Counted from the stretch's first letter, positions 17,359-27,165 are shown. The stretch is 64,000 nucleotides of DNA from Saprospiraceae bacterium (GCA_016714445.1 JADJNF010000008.1:868001-932000); one strand, 5' to 3'. The notes: generated by a model not told the origin, from the sequence alone. A program made the numbers and translations.

Positions 17359-18363
17359 TTAAAATAAACTTACCGATGTGCCTATCATGAATGTATTAAA
17401 GTCATAGTTTGGATTGTCTTTAAACAGTTTAGAAAAGTTATATCTAACTATCAGATCAAATCCAGAAATATCAAGTCCTGCTGTAGCTCCATATATCCAA
17501 TTATTAAGATTGTAACCGGCATATCTGTTTTCGTGAATCGTTTCACTACTGGTCTTTAGATGAAATTTCTGGACTGTATGTATCCTGTATCCGGCATACC
17601 CGCCCAATTCAAGTTTCGTTTTTTTGGAAAGTGAAAAATTGAGGCTCAACGGTATATTGAGATAACCAACATTTAGCTTTGGGTTATCTTTTGCATCAGG
17701 CACTCCGACAAATTCTGGATTTTTGTCAGCATTTATGGTCAATCTGAGATCATTTTCAATTTTAAATCTGTTTTTAAGAAAACTTATTCCATAATTGATG
17801 GCAACTTTACTATCCTTACCACCTAATCTGGCACGTCGTGTTAAACCAAAATCCCAGTACCAGGAACCGCTGGTATTGATTTCAGGAGAAAGTATACCAT
17901 TCGGCGCGTCAGTAATCTGGTGAAGACTATTGATGCCAAATTCTATTTTTAAGTTAGTGTTAAATTTCTTTTTAAATGGCATATATTTGGATAAACCTAT
18001 GCCACTCTCATTTTCATTTTCGGTTTTGACCTCTGTATCACTCCAGGTAAAAACGTCTTGCGTCTCTATTTTGCTTTCGTCTTCCGGCACAATAGTATCC
18101 GGAAATGTTTGCTCGATTATTGTTTCCGGAATTACGATATTATTTAGTTCTTCTTCAAGTGAAGTAGTTATTGCGTCCATTTGGTCCAATAAATTTATTA
18201 TTTTTACTGAATCTGTGTAATATCTCATGGACAGATTATAATCCTTAATAGATGCGAGATAATACCTTAAATTGTCCAGTCTGATTTGCTCTTCAGATTG
18301 CGCATTTACCATTAACGAAAAGAGTACAAAAAGAGCGCTCAGAAGTAAATTTACCTTTTTCAT
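17359..18363 (-). CDS. Outer membrane beta-barrel protein, PorT-like fold
   Basis: A 334-residue protein with signal peptide 1-21 (ending MVNAQ). Residues 22-115 form a helical, acidic N-terminal region (EEQIRLDNLRYYLASIKDY), and from about 130 the sequence is strand-rich (NLKIEFGINSLHQ, KLELGGYAGYRIHT) with a terminal strand ending SVSLF, as expected for an 8-strand barrel inserted by the Bam complex. No partner genes; a strong terminator follows. Role unknown. Confidence 0.75.
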   Translation of the reverse strand: MKKVNLLLSALFVLFSLMVNAQSEEQIRLDNLRYYLASIKDYNLSMRYYTDSVKIINLLDQMDAITTSLEEELNNIVIPETIIEQTFPDTIVPEDESKIETQDVFTWSDTEVKTENENESGIGLSKYMPFKKKFNTNLKIEFGINSLHQITDAPNGILSPEINTSGSWYWDFGLTRRARLGGKDSKVAINYGISFLKNRFKIENDLRLTINADKNPEFVGVPDAKDNPKLNVGYLNIPLSLNFSLSKKTKLELGGYAGYRIHTVQKFHLKTSSETIHENRYAGYNLNNWIYGATAGLDISGFDLIVRYNFSKLFKDNPNYDFNTFMIGTSVSLF

Positions 18364-18530
18364 TTCTATTGTTTTGATTTTAAATAATTAAATATTACTA
18401 AGCATAACAATGTCAAAACTTAAAAAGTTAAATTCTACTAGATTTTTTATAAAATCAGATAAATCCCCATGATTCAAAAATCAAAAACAACATTGGTGAA
18501 ATCATGGGAATGTCGGATTGCTTTAAAATA

Positions 18531-18893
18531 TTATTCAGGAGCACCAGCTTGAATCCAGCATTCAACTTTAGTAATTTTGTCAACAGAAAGTTTTGCAGCA
18601 TCCTGAGGCATAGCTTCAACTCCTGAAAGATGTTTGATAGATTGGAGTACTTTACCATTAATACTGGCACTTTTCACTTTTACGTAATTACTGAGATCCA
18701 AGCCATCTGCCGGAAAAATTGCACTGTGGCAACCTGAAATTGCACAGGTCAAATTGATAATAGGAGCTATATCCCCGGTGTATGTAGGAGTAGTTCCGGA
18801 GCAGTCTACTTTTGTTTCTTCATCTTTTGAACATGATGCAAATAGCAATAAAAAAGAGATTGAAAGTGTGGAAAATATCTTAACGTTATTCAT
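18531..18893 (-). CDS. c-type cytochrome-like lipoprotein with CX4CH motif
   Basis: A 120-residue lipoprotein: the signal ends LLLFASC with Cys21 as lipidation site. The mature part has CAISGCH, in which Cys50 and Cys55 are separated by four residues and His56 follows; a Met-containing EAMPQDAAKLS and a C-terminal CWIQAGAPE follow. This pattern is common in small Bacteroidota surface proteins related to cytochrome c. CX4CH is a known heme-binding variant (tetraheme cytochrome c3), but heme attachment here is inference; the Cys pair could form a disulfide. Single gene. Confidence 0.75.
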   Translation of the reverse strand: MNNVKIFSTLSISFLLLFASCSKDEETKVDCSGTTPTYTGDIAPIINLTCAISGCHSAIFPADGLDLSNYVKVKSASINGKVLQSIKHLSGVEAMPQDAAKLSVDKITKVECWIQAGAPE

Positions 18894-18985
18894 GCGGAAT
18901 TAAAATTTTTCCCAAAAAAACGAATTAAATTCCAAATTCAGTATCTTATCTGTGAATTAAAAAATAATAATTGGCAGATTGGTCT

Positions 18986-18993
18986 TATTTTTG
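18986..18993 (+). promoter_or_regulatory. Bacteroidota -7 box (TATTTTTG)
   Basis: TAnnTTTG match 35 bases upstream of the glyS ATG at 19028. It falls inside the longer possible frame (from 18971), which supports the later start. Confidence 0.4.
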
Positions 18994-19027
18994 CTCCCTT
19001 ATAAAGCAGACAAAAGATAAACACAAG

Positions 19028-20563
19028 ATGGATTTTAAAAATTTGATAGCACATTGCAAAGAATATGGTTTTATATTTCAGTCAAGCGAGATTTATGATG
19101 GATTGAGTGCAGTGTATGATTATGGTCCATATGGGGTGGAGTTAAAAAATAATATAAAAAGCTATTGGTGGAAATCTATGGTTCAAATGCATGAAAATAT
19201 TGTGGGTCTGGACGCTGCTATTTTTATGCATCCAAAAACCTGGAAGGCTTCAGGGCATGTCGATGCCTTTAATGATCCTTTGGTGGATAATAAAGATTCG
19301 AAAAAAAGATACAGAGCGGACCAGTTAATAGAAGGATATGCTGAAAAAATTGAGGCCAAAACGCTGAAAGATATAGAAAAGGCAAAAGCAAAATTTGGTG
19401 ATTCATTTGAAGAACAAAAATTCAGAGAGACAAATGATCGGATCATAGAGAGACAAAAACAAATCGATGCTGTTCTCGACAGATTGGCCAAAGCAATGGG
19501 AGCAGGAGATATGGATGAACTGAAAGCCATGATCGACGATTATGAAATTGTATGTCCTGAAAGCGGTTCAAGAAACTGGACAGAAGTCCGACAGTTCAAT
19601 TTAATGTTTAATACACAATTAGGAAATATAGCAGGGGAGGAAGGAAAATTATATCTGCGTCCGGAGACAGCACAAGGCATTTTTGTCAATTTCCTAAATG
19701 TTCAGAAAAGTACCAGGCAGAAAATTCCTTTTGGTATAGCACAGATAGGAAAAGCTTTCAGAAATGAAATCGTCGCAAGACAGTTTATTTTTCGTATGCG
19801 TGAGTTTGAACAAATGGAGATGCAGTTTTTCATCCGTCCTGGTTCAGAAATGGAATGGTACAAATACTGGAAAGAGACCAGACTAAAATGGCACAAAGCT
19901 TTGGGAACTGACTCGTCAAAACTTAGGTTTCATGATCACGCCAATCTCGCGCATTATGCCAATGCTGCCGTGGATATCGAATTTGAGTTCCCTTTTGGAT
20001 TCAGGGAGTTGGAGGGCATACATTCAAGAACAGATTTTGATTTGAGTCAGCATCAGCTTTTATCAGGTAAAAAGCTTCAGTACTTTGATCCTGAATTGAA
20101 TGAAAGTTATGTCCCTTATGTCTTGGAAACTTCCATAGGTTGTGACCGTATGTTTTTGGCCATGATATCAAATACACTTCAGGAAGAAACCGTACCTGAT
20201 GCTGACGGGCAGGATTCTGTAAGGACCGTGATGAAACTTCATCCGGCGTTGGCACCAGTTAAAGTAGCTATACTTCCATTACTAAAAAATAAAGAAGAAC
20301 TTACAAAAGTGGCTATCGATATATATGATCGTCTTAAGTTATCGTTCAATTGTCAATATGATGAAAAGGATGCCATCGGGCGACGATACAGAAGACAGGA
20401 TGCTATTGGAACTCCTTTCTGTGTAACCGTTGACTTTGAGACGCTCGAAAATCAAACAGTTACTATCAGAGACAGAGATACTCTGAAGCAAGAGAGAATA
20501 AATATTGCTGATATCAAAAGTATTGTCGAAGGCAAAGTGTCAATGGAAAACTTATTGATGTAA
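19028..20563 (+). CDS. glyS: Glycyl-tRNA synthetase
   Basis: Class II, dimeric (eukaryote/archaeal-like) glycyl-tRNA synthetase of 511 residues; charges tRNA-Gly with glycine. The start MDFKNLIAHCKEYGFIFQSS at 19028 is preferred over an upstream in-frame codon because family members begin just before HCKxxGF and a promoter box overlaps the upstream extension. Class II motifs are present: motif 1 region YDYGPYGVELKNN, LRPETAQGIFVNF, motif 2 FRNEIVARQFIFRMREFEQM, and motif 3 ETSIGCDRMFLAM; the anticodon-binding domain spans about 395-511 (VAILPLLKN). It stands alone; no T-box is expected or seen. Confidence 0.97.
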   Translation: MDFKNLIAHCKEYGFIFQSSEIYDGLSAVYDYGPYGVELKNNIKSYWWKSMVQMHENIVGLDAAIFMHPKTWKASGHVDAFNDPLVDNKDSKKRYRADQLIEGYAEKIEAKTLKDIEKAKAKFGDSFEEQKFRETNDRIIERQKQIDAVLDRLAKAMGAGDMDELKAMIDDYEIVCPESGSRNWTEVRQFNLMFNTQLGNIAGEEGKLYLRPETAQGIFVNFLNVQKSTRQKIPFGIAQIGKAFRNEIVARQFIFRMREFEQMEMQFFIRPGSEMEWYKYWKETRLKWHKALGTDSSKLRFHDHANLAHYANAAVDIEFEFPFGFRELEGIHSRTDFDLSQHQLLSGKKLQYFDPELNESYVPYVLETSIGCDRMFLAMISNTLQEETVPDADGQDSVRTVMKLHPALAPVKVAILPLLKNKEELTKVAIDIYDRLKLSFNCQYDEKDAIGRRYRRQDAIGTPFCVTVDFETLENQTVTIRDRDTLKQERINIADIKSIVEGKVSMENLLM

Positions 20564-20739
20564 TGAAAAACCAAAGAGTAAAGGGTAATTTTTAAATGCT
20601 TTTATGAAGGTATAATTTTTTGAATTGAAACGATGATTCCCTTGTCTTTCTTAGAGATTAGACAAACCAGGTTACATTGTAAAAACGTTTTATTTCTTTA
20701 TCAGAAATTATAGAAATTAGTACTTAAATCATTGTCAAG

Positions 20740-20753
20740 TAAGCATATGCTTA
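20740..20753. repeat. 14-bp palindrome between glyS and the amidohydrolase operon
   Basis: TAAGCATATGCTTA is a perfect palindrome in the 237-base convergent gap. A second small hairpin (GGATAAA with TTTATCC, 20769-20788) is nearby. Neither has the T run of a clear terminator. Confidence 0.35.
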
Positions 20754-20800
20754 TCACTGGAATAAAGGGGATAAAGATACTTTTATCCAAAAAAAATTGT

Positions 20801-22102
20801 TTATTTAATCCCCGGTGTTCTTTGCAGGAATTCATCATACAATAATGTTTGTCTGCTTTCCAGGGGAATACTCCACCCTCTGATAAAAAGTTTTTCAATT
20901 TTCGTTTTTGTTTCGAATGGATCGCCATCTGCTACGATTATATTGGCCACTTTACCTTTATCAAGACTACCATATTTATCAGCAACCCCAAAAATTTCAG
21001 CAGGCGTTAGGGTAACTGATCTTAATGCGTTTTCGATACCCATGCCATAGGCAGCCGCAAAAGCTGCATTAAAAGGAAGATTTCTGGTGTTTTCAGCATT
21101 ATCGGTGCGCAGTGCTACTTTGATACCGGCTTTAGCCATTTTTGACGGATTAGTATAAGATGCATCATATCTGTCATTGTCTCTCCTTGGAGTATTCAAA
21201 ATTGGCCCCGTTATCACCGGAATATTTGCTTTTGCAATCTTATCAGCTACACGCCACCCTTCTGCAACCCCTGTGAATACAGCTTTAAGTTTTTTATCTG
21301 AGACCCATTCAAGGGCGCTCTCGATATCGTTTTTTGAATTAACCTCGATAAAAAGAGGCTGCTCTCCTTTTACTATTGGCAATAAAGCCATCATCTGTGG
21401 GTTGTTGGTACACCATTTTTGATTGTCCGCTTTTGATGCAGAATCCATTTTCATATATTGTACAGCAATACTCCAGATGTCGTTGATGTTTTTTAGGGCC
21501 TTTTCAGCATCCTTTTTGACATCTTCATCCGTTCTTCTATCCCATCTACCTCTTCTGCCTGTGGATGGAAAACGCATTATTACTCTTTCCGATCCGCAAG
21601 TCATTTGTTCCGGACTATAACCAAAAAGATCTATTAATGCGCCAGTACCGGGAAAAGTACCCCCATCAGGTTTTGCAAACACCGTAGTTACCCCGTTAAC
21701 TCTGGTCACCGGAATGGCCACAGCATTAGGATTTACGGCAATCAATGCCTTCATGTGCGGAACAAAATCACCATGTTCATCAAAGTCATTTGTTAAAGAT
21801 ACTGCATCAATTTCCACAAGCCCCAGACGGCTGCCACTGTCGATCAATCCTGGATATATATGTTTTCCGGTGCAATCGATCACTTTTGCATTTGGGGGAT
21901 TGCTAACTGACTTCCCAATTTCAGCTATGATGCCATCTTTTAGCAAAATATCTCCTATGTAAGTGCTTGAAGATACTGTATGGAGCGTAGCATTTTTAAG
22001 TAAAAAGACCCCATTTTCAGCTTTTTTTACCTGCTGACCAAAGGATGGTATAATGGTGTTAATAAGTATAATTAAACTGAAAAAAATATATAAATGCTTC
22101 AT
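20801..22102 (-). CDS. Amidohydrolase-superfamily protein, metal ligands degenerate
   Basis: A 433-residue exported protein (signal peptide 1-22) of the imidazolonepropionase-like amidohydrolase group: the beta-sandwich start DILLKDGIIAEIGK, HIYPGLIDSG and the C-terminal LDKGKVANIIVADGDPFETK are typical. The strand-1 HxH that should follow GLID is replaced by Gly90-Ser91-Arg92 (DSGSRLG), and no convincing histidines replace the later ligands (FIEVNSKND, KAVFTGVAEG). It is likely a non-catalytic partner. It is the last gene of a three-gene minus-strand set, 20 bases after the second. Confidence 0.85.
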   Translation of the reverse strand: MKHLYIFFSLIILINTIIPSFGQQVKKAENGVFLLKNATLHTVSSSTYIGDILLKDGIIAEIGKSVSNPPNAKVIDCTGKHIYPGLIDSGSRLGLVEIDAVSLTNDFDEHGDFVPHMKALIAVNPNAVAIPVTRVNGVTTVFAKPDGGTFPGTGALIDLFGYSPEQMTCGSERVIMRFPSTGRRGRWDRRTDEDVKKDAEKALKNINDIWSIAVQYMKMDSASKADNQKWCTNNPQMMALLPIVKGEQPLFIEVNSKNDIESALEWVSDKKLKAVFTGVAEGWRVADKIAKANIPVITGPILNTPRRDNDRYDASYTNPSKMAKAGIKVALRTDNAENTRNLPFNAAFAAAYGMGIENALRSVTLTPAEIFGVADKYGSLDKGKVANIIVADGDPFETKTKIEKLFIRGWSIPLESRQTLLYDEFLQRTPGIK

Positions 22103-22122
22103 TTTATACGAATTGTAATAAA

Positions 22123-23502
22123 TTAATGGGTGTGGTTTTGTGAATATTTGAATCTCATAAATTTGGCATAACTCTCTTGCATTAGCATTTCAGAAATTCC
22201 TCTGAGACATCCGGAATTTTCATAATTTCTTTCTGTTTCATAAAATGTTGAATATTTTTCATTAGGATTTATATCAATTCTAGTATCGTCAGGATCCTTC
22301 TCAATATCAAATCTTACCTGGCCATCTACCAGAGTTTTTTGTGGTACAGCATAAACAGATAAAGGATGACCCTTAAAAATCGCAATGTCAGCATCTTTCC
22401 CTACTTCAAGAGAACCAACTCTTTTATCTATTCCCAATTGTTTTGCCGGATTAATAGTAATAAGAGCCAGTGCCTCGTCATCTGTTAGGTCACCATATCT
22501 TTGTGTCTTTGCTGCCTCATGATACAGATGTCTTATAAGCTCTTCAGAATCAGAATTGATAGAAGTTACCACACCATTTCTGGTTAGGATAGCAGCATTG
22601 TAAGCCGTAGAATAATACACTTCAAATTTATAAGCCCACCAATCTGCAAATACAGATGCTCCTGCTCCGAAAGCCGCTAGCTCAGGTGCAACTTTAAAAC
22701 CTTCATTTACGTGTTGGAAACATATTCTATTAATATTATAATCCTTCAAAACCCTCATGAGCATCAGAATTTCGTCGGCTCTGTATGAATGGCAATGAAT
22801 GATAATGTTACCCTTTAAAATGTCTGCCATGGTCTCATTTCTCAGATTATACTCCGGAGAAGATTTCCTTAATCCTTTTTTATAATCATCCCAATCTTTC
22901 ATATATAATTGGGCTTCACTGAATGCGTTTCTGAACACCTGCTCTACACCCATTCTGGTATTAGGCATTATTTTATTGCCCTCTCCATGCACTCTTATGG
23001 GGTTTTCACCCAATGCAAATTTGATTGTTCTGGGTGCTCCTTCCATGCGAAGTTCATCTGGATTTACTGTACCATATCGAAGTTTGATGGTTTCACATTG
23101 GCCACCAACCGCGTTTGCTGAGCCATGCATAGCATGAGTTGCTGTAACACCTCCTGCAAGAGCTCTATATATAGATACATCCAAAGGATCCAAGGCATCA
23201 CCTACATTTACCTCTGCAGTGACTGGATTAGTGGCTTCATTTACAACATCAAGAGCTATATGTGAGTGGGCGTCTATAATACCCGGCATTACAAACATAC
23301 CTGTGGCATCGATAATGCTTGTTCCGTTTGGAGCAGATATATTTTTATCTATTCTGGCTATTTTACCATTTGTGACCAAAATGTCTGAATTTTCTTTTAC
23401 ACCTTTCGTTATGGTAAGAACGGTTCCGTTTTTTATGAGAACATTTTGAGCGTTTAAAAGAACAGGCATAATTACTGCCAAAACAATTGTCAATCTATTC
23501 AT
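22123..23502 (-). CDS. Exported metal-dependent amidohydrolase
   Basis: A 459-residue secreted or periplasmic amidohydrolase (signal peptide 1-18). All expected metal ligands are visible: HxH at His79 and His81 (DAHSHIALD), histidines in IIHCHSYRADE and FQHVNEGFK, and the late Asp in INSDSEELIRH. The C-terminal composite domain ends with SLEVGKDADIAIFKGHPLSV. It is the only member of the three-gene set with an intact site, so it probably carries the activity; the substrate, possibly a cyclic amide or peptide-like compound, cannot be told. Confidence 0.9.
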   Translation of the reverse strand: MNRLTIVLAVIMPVLLNAQNVLIKNGTVLTITKGVKENSDILVTNGKIARIDKNISAPNGTSIIDATGMFVMPGIIDAHSHIALDVVNEATNPVTAEVNVGDALDPLDVSIYRALAGGVTATHAMHGSANAVGGQCETIKLRYGTVNPDELRMEGAPRTIKFALGENPIRVHGEGNKIMPNTRMGVEQVFRNAFSEAQLYMKDWDDYKKGLRKSSPEYNLRNETMADILKGNIIIHCHSYRADEILMLMRVLKDYNINRICFQHVNEGFKVAPELAAFGAGASVFADWWAYKFEVYYSTAYNAAILTRNGVVTSINSDSEELIRHLYHEAAKTQRYGDLTDDEALALITINPAKQLGIDKRVGSLEVGKDADIAIFKGHPLSVYAVPQKTLVDGQVRFDIEKDPDDTRIDINPNEKYSTFYETERNYENSGCLRGISEMLMQESYAKFMRFKYSQNHTH

Positions 23503-23530
23503 GATATATATTTATTAAAGATTGTTTTAA

Positions 23531-25264
23531 TTAATATTTTGGATCGCCTTCATAATCTCCTTTTATCGGGAAAGATCCAAATTGACCTACAGAAATAGAT
23601 CCTGTATAAGATTTATCTTCAAAATTCAGGTCAAAATCCACTTTTACCGGTGCGCCCATGTCCGTTGTGATATTAAAAGTAATTTTTTTGCCATCCACAA
23701 TAACATCAGAAGCTGAATCTTCTTCACTAGGAGCTGAGTCATCGACAACAGTCACTTTATATTCTCCACTGGCTTTTTTGATTATTATTTTTCCTTTCTG
23801 GGTTGAGCCTGGTATTTCGACAGTATATGACCAGCTTCCAACCATTTTTCCCGATTCTGATGGCTTATTTTCTGTCTTTTTGGTTTTTTCTGTAAATTCA
23901 TATTTCTGTCCATCAACAAAAACATATTTAATGGTGGCCTTTTCATCAAAATAAGGTTTGTCTGTAATGACAAGATTGGCTATTTTTCCCTTCTCTACTG
24001 TACCGGCAAGATGAGAAATACCAAGTATTTGTGCAGGGTGTGTGGTAAGTGCGGCCAATGCATAATTTTCGGAAAGACCGTTCTGTATAAGTTTTCTTAG
24101 ATTCTTGCGAATATCTGCAGGCTTAACAGTCATATATGAAAATCCAAACTTTACACCTTGTTTTTCAAATAATCCGGCTTGCTCCAGGTATTGTTTAATT
24201 GAAGCTTCTTTTTTCTGGTCAAAACCATCTTTCTCAGGATTTTTTTCTTCTTTAACTACTTTTTTAACATCCTTGGTTGCCGTCGAATCTTTCTTTTCAG
24301 GAGCATCTCCCTCCTTTTTGGTATCTTTTTTATCTTCCTCCGGCAATTCAAGCGAGAGCAAAACGGGAATACTGCTTTTTTTAATTCGATCCAAATAATG
24401 CCATCCTTGTTTTACTTCAGTGAGTACCATGTCAAATCCCAACTCATCCTTTAAAGACAAAGCTTTATGAACATCTTTGGTCCTTGATGCTACAAAATAA
24501 AGGGGCATCTTTTTTATGGTGACCGGATACATAGACATTAGTTCTTTATTATAATCAGGCCTGGAAAGTCCTGCAGGATTAAGCTTAAATTTCTCTTCGT
24601 GTAGTCCGGTTATATTGGCATTTTTGTATAAATCCCTGAATTTGGCTAATATCGCTATCGATGTAGAAGGATAAACGCCTCTATTGGCTTCCAACTGAAA
24701 ATTTTGTGAAGTATTGGACTTTAGCAACATCTTATCGTTGGCCCCTTCCCCTAAAAGAAAAATACTATTTTGTCCTGGAAGCATTAATCCTCTTGGAGCA
24801 ACCTGAGCAATCGCAAAACCTGCTGATCTCATATCTGCAACGGATTTATCTAAGGATTTGAATAAGTCACTGCCACTTATTTGAGGAGTTATACCTGCCA
24901 CATCGTTAGGCGGATTACCCGGATCCTGAACTTTAGCACGATCCTTGTTTTCGGGTTTGGCTATACCTGTGTTGGAATGTGCGTCTATAAAACCCGCATA
25001 TACATACAATGAGTCAGCTAATACTATTTGTGCATCAAAAGGAATTTTTACCGCCGTACCAATTTCTGAAATAAATCCATCTTTTATTATTACGTTTTGT
25101 CCGGATAAAAGAGAACCGGGTTGAGGAATTACGAAACAGTTTTTAAGATAAAAAGTCCTGCTTAGCTGTTTTGGGGAGTCACTATTTTGGCCTGATAAAG
25201 AGGCGCTTGATATAGAAACGAGGAAAATAAGGCATGATAATACCCTGAAAGGATTTGTATACAT
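23531..25264 (-). CDS. Amidohydrolase-like protein with Lys/Glu-rich insert and C-terminal beta domain
   Basis: A 577-residue exported protein (signal about 1-25), first gene of the amidohydrolase operon. The amidohydrolase frame is recognisable (ISEIGTAVKIPFDAQ, GFIDAHSNTG, TVEKGKIANLVITDKPYF), but the HxH is His96-Ser-Asn98 and no other metal-binding histidines are evident. A charged insert of about 40 residues rich in Lys and Glu lies near 310-350, and an extra C-terminal beta domain of about 110 residues (SWSYTVEIPGSTQKGK and GSISVGQFGSFPIKGDY) follows. A scaffold or substrate-binding role beside the active second protein is inferred. Confidence 0.82.
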   Translation of the reverse strand: MYTNPFRVLSCLIFLVSISSASLSGQNSDSPKQLSRTFYLKNCFVIPQPGSLLSGQNVIIKDGFISEIGTAVKIPFDAQIVLADSLYVYAGFIDAHSNTGIAKPENKDRAKVQDPGNPPNDVAGITPQISGSDLFKSLDKSVADMRSAGFAIAQVAPRGLMLPGQNSIFLLGEGANDKMLLKSNTSQNFQLEANRGVYPSTSIAILAKFRDLYKNANITGLHEEKFKLNPAGLSRPDYNKELMSMYPVTIKKMPLYFVASRTKDVHKALSLKDELGFDMVLTEVKQGWHYLDRIKKSSIPVLLSLELPEEDKKDTKKEGDAPEKKDSTATKDVKKVVKEEKNPEKDGFDQKKEASIKQYLEQAGLFEKQGVKFGFSYMTVKPADIRKNLRKLIQNGLSENYALAALTTHPAQILGISHLAGTVEKGKIANLVITDKPYFDEKATIKYVFVDGQKYEFTEKTKKTENKPSESGKMVGSWSYTVEIPGSTQKGKIIIKKASGEYKVTVVDDSAPSEEDSASDVIVDGKKITFNITTDMGAPVKVDFDLNFEDKSYTGSISVGQFGSFPIKGDYEGDPKY

Positions 25265-25319
25265 CTGAATTGTTTCGACGGTTATTTCAATAAATGCTGA
25301 TCAAAAATCTACACGGGTT

Positions 25320-25327
25320 CAAAAGTA
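25320..25327 (-). promoter_or_regulatory. Bacteroidota -7 box (TACTTTTG)
   Basis: TAnnTTTG match on the minus strand 55 bases upstream of the first amidohydrolase gene; candidate operon promoter. Confidence 0.45.
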
Positions 25328-25473
25328 ATAAAACTGATTATATAAAACTGATATTTTAATAATTATTTAAACAGGGGGTTCAATTTTACACCAGAAAAGT
25401 TTAAAAATGAAAACCCGAATTGTTTTATCTTGTTATACAGTATCTTTACCTTTTTTTCTTCAAACATACTCAT

Positions 25474-27165
25474 TTGAAAGTTTATTTATTACTTTGTTTC
25501 TTATTCATATTTTCTACTACATCCTTTTGTCAGCAAATCTTGCTGGATGAATCTTTTGATGATTGGAATAACCAGAATTATAGTTTTAAAGACAAATCAG
25601 GAGACAACAACAGCTCTGGTATAGATCTTACTGATGTAAAAATCAGCAATGATGATCGATATCTTTATTTGTATTTTGATTTGAATAAAGAGATAAACAT
25701 TCAGGAAAACAATAATCTGACCCTATTTATTGATATCGACAATAATGCTTTTACTGGCATCAATAAATACGGTATCGGAGCAGATTTAGTGTATTTCCTC
25801 GGTTCAAGAAGCGGTCGGATATATCAAGGCTCTTCCACTTACACCATATTTCATAATAATATAGGGCTTATTACCTCACCAACAGTGACCAGCGAAAGAT
25901 TTGAAATGAGCATTCAACGCACATTTTCAATCGGCAATATTCAGTTCAAAATGTCTGATGCAATTAAAGTAATCCTCTCTGATGAAGGCATAGCAGGGGA
26001 TAGGGCGCCGGATATTAATGGTGGGTATGGCTTTGAATTTGATAAAAATAAAGTTTTTGTTCCGTCAATGTTTTCTTTAAAAAAGGAGAAATCTGAATAT
26101 TTAAGAGTGCTTTCATACAATGTACTCAGAGACAATCTTTTTGATCCTTCACTTCAACAAAACTACCGAAGAATATTGAAAGGATTGAGTCCGGATATTA
26201 TTGGTTTTTGTGAGATTTATGACAGGTCACCGGAACAGACAGCGGCATTAGTAGAGAGTCACCTACCTTCTGCCGGAAATCAGAAATGGTACTTTGATGG
26301 AACAAGTCCGGACATCCGTGTTGTAAGCCGTTATCCCATTGTGAATAGGAGAAGTATCAATGGCAACGGTGCTTTTCTGATAGATTTGGGTAAATCAAAA
26401 CTGGTTTTTATAGTAGCTCATTTGCCTTGTTGTGACAATGAATTACAAAGACAACAGGAAGTGGACAATATTATGTCCTTCATAAGAGGGATAAAATTTG
26501 GAATATCCCCTTTTCAGACTCCACAAAATACACCAATAATTATAGTAGGTGATATGAATCTTGTGGGCCTTAGGCAGCAACAACAGACGTTTTTGACAGG
26601 AAATATAGCAGATAATAGCAGTTATGGTCCTGATTTTAAACCGGATTGGGATGGAACGGATCTTGAAGATGCTATTCCTTTGACAAATAATATGCCGGCC
26701 ACTTTTACCTGGTATAGTGAATTTGGTACATATTCTGCCGGAAGGTTGGATTATTTAATATTTTCCGGGTCTGTCGTTGAAATGAAAAATAGTTTTGCTC
26801 TTTGGTCACCATCATTAACACCTGAACAATTATTATTGTCAGGCATCCAAAAAGATGATGTTCCAATTGCTTCTGATCACGTTCCTTTGATTGGTGATTT
26901 TTTGATGCCCGGTTTTTCGTCTTCTACCAGCACTGAAATAGTAAAAGCTCCCTTTGAATATAAGGTATCAAATGATCAACTGATTTTTAATTCTATGCTT
27001 TCAGGCCAGGTAACTATTACGGATATTTCCGGACGTACCATTTACAGTATTCAAAAAACCTCAGGCATTGACAAAATAGAAATTGATTTGAATTTTAACT
27101 CCGGTGTTTATATTTTACATTTCAGTACCGACAGAGAAAAATACAACACAAAATTTTTCAGGTAA
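25474..27165 (+). CDS. T9SS-exported endonuclease/exonuclease/phosphatase protein
   Basis: No in-frame ATG exists at the 5' end. A TTG at 25474 gives a good signal peptide (MKVYLLLCFLFIFSTTSFCQ); a TTG at 25420 is also possible, and an ATG at 25407 is out of frame. After the signal comes a DOMON/CBM9-like beta domain (DESFDDWN near 25; SNDDRYLYLYFDLNKE). The EEP domain starts at YLRVLSYNVLRDN (about 210), with GFCEIYDRSPEQ (metal Glu), VGDMNLVGL (Asp, Asn) and SDHVPLIGDF (Asp-His pair). The last 80 residues are a type A T9SS sorting domain (ITDISGRTIYS, SGVYILHF, FFR end). An extracellular nuclease or phosphodiesterase is likely. Confidence 0.85.
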   Translation: MKVYLLLCFLFIFSTTSFCQQILLDESFDDWNNQNYSFKDKSGDNNSSGIDLTDVKISNDDRYLYLYFDLNKEINIQENNNLTLFIDIDNNAFTGINKYGIGADLVYFLGSRSGRIYQGSSTYTIFHNNIGLITSPTVTSERFEMSIQRTFSIGNIQFKMSDAIKVILSDEGIAGDRAPDINGGYGFEFDKNKVFVPSMFSLKKEKSEYLRVLSYNVLRDNLFDPSLQQNYRRILKGLSPDIIGFCEIYDRSPEQTAALVESHLPSAGNQKWYFDGTSPDIRVVSRYPIVNRRSINGNGAFLIDLGKSKLVFIVAHLPCCDNELQRQQEVDNIMSFIRGIKFGISPFQTPQNTPIIIVGDMNLVGLRQQQQTFLTGNIADNSSYGPDFKPDWDGTDLEDAIPLTNNMPATFTWYSEFGTYSAGRLDYLIFSGSVVEMKNSFALWSPSLTPEQLLLSGIQKDDVPIASDHVPLIGDFLMPGFSSSTSTEIVKAPFEYKVSNDQLIFNSMLSGQVTITDISGRTIYSIQKTSGIDKIEIDLNFNSGVYILHFSTDREKYNTKFFR

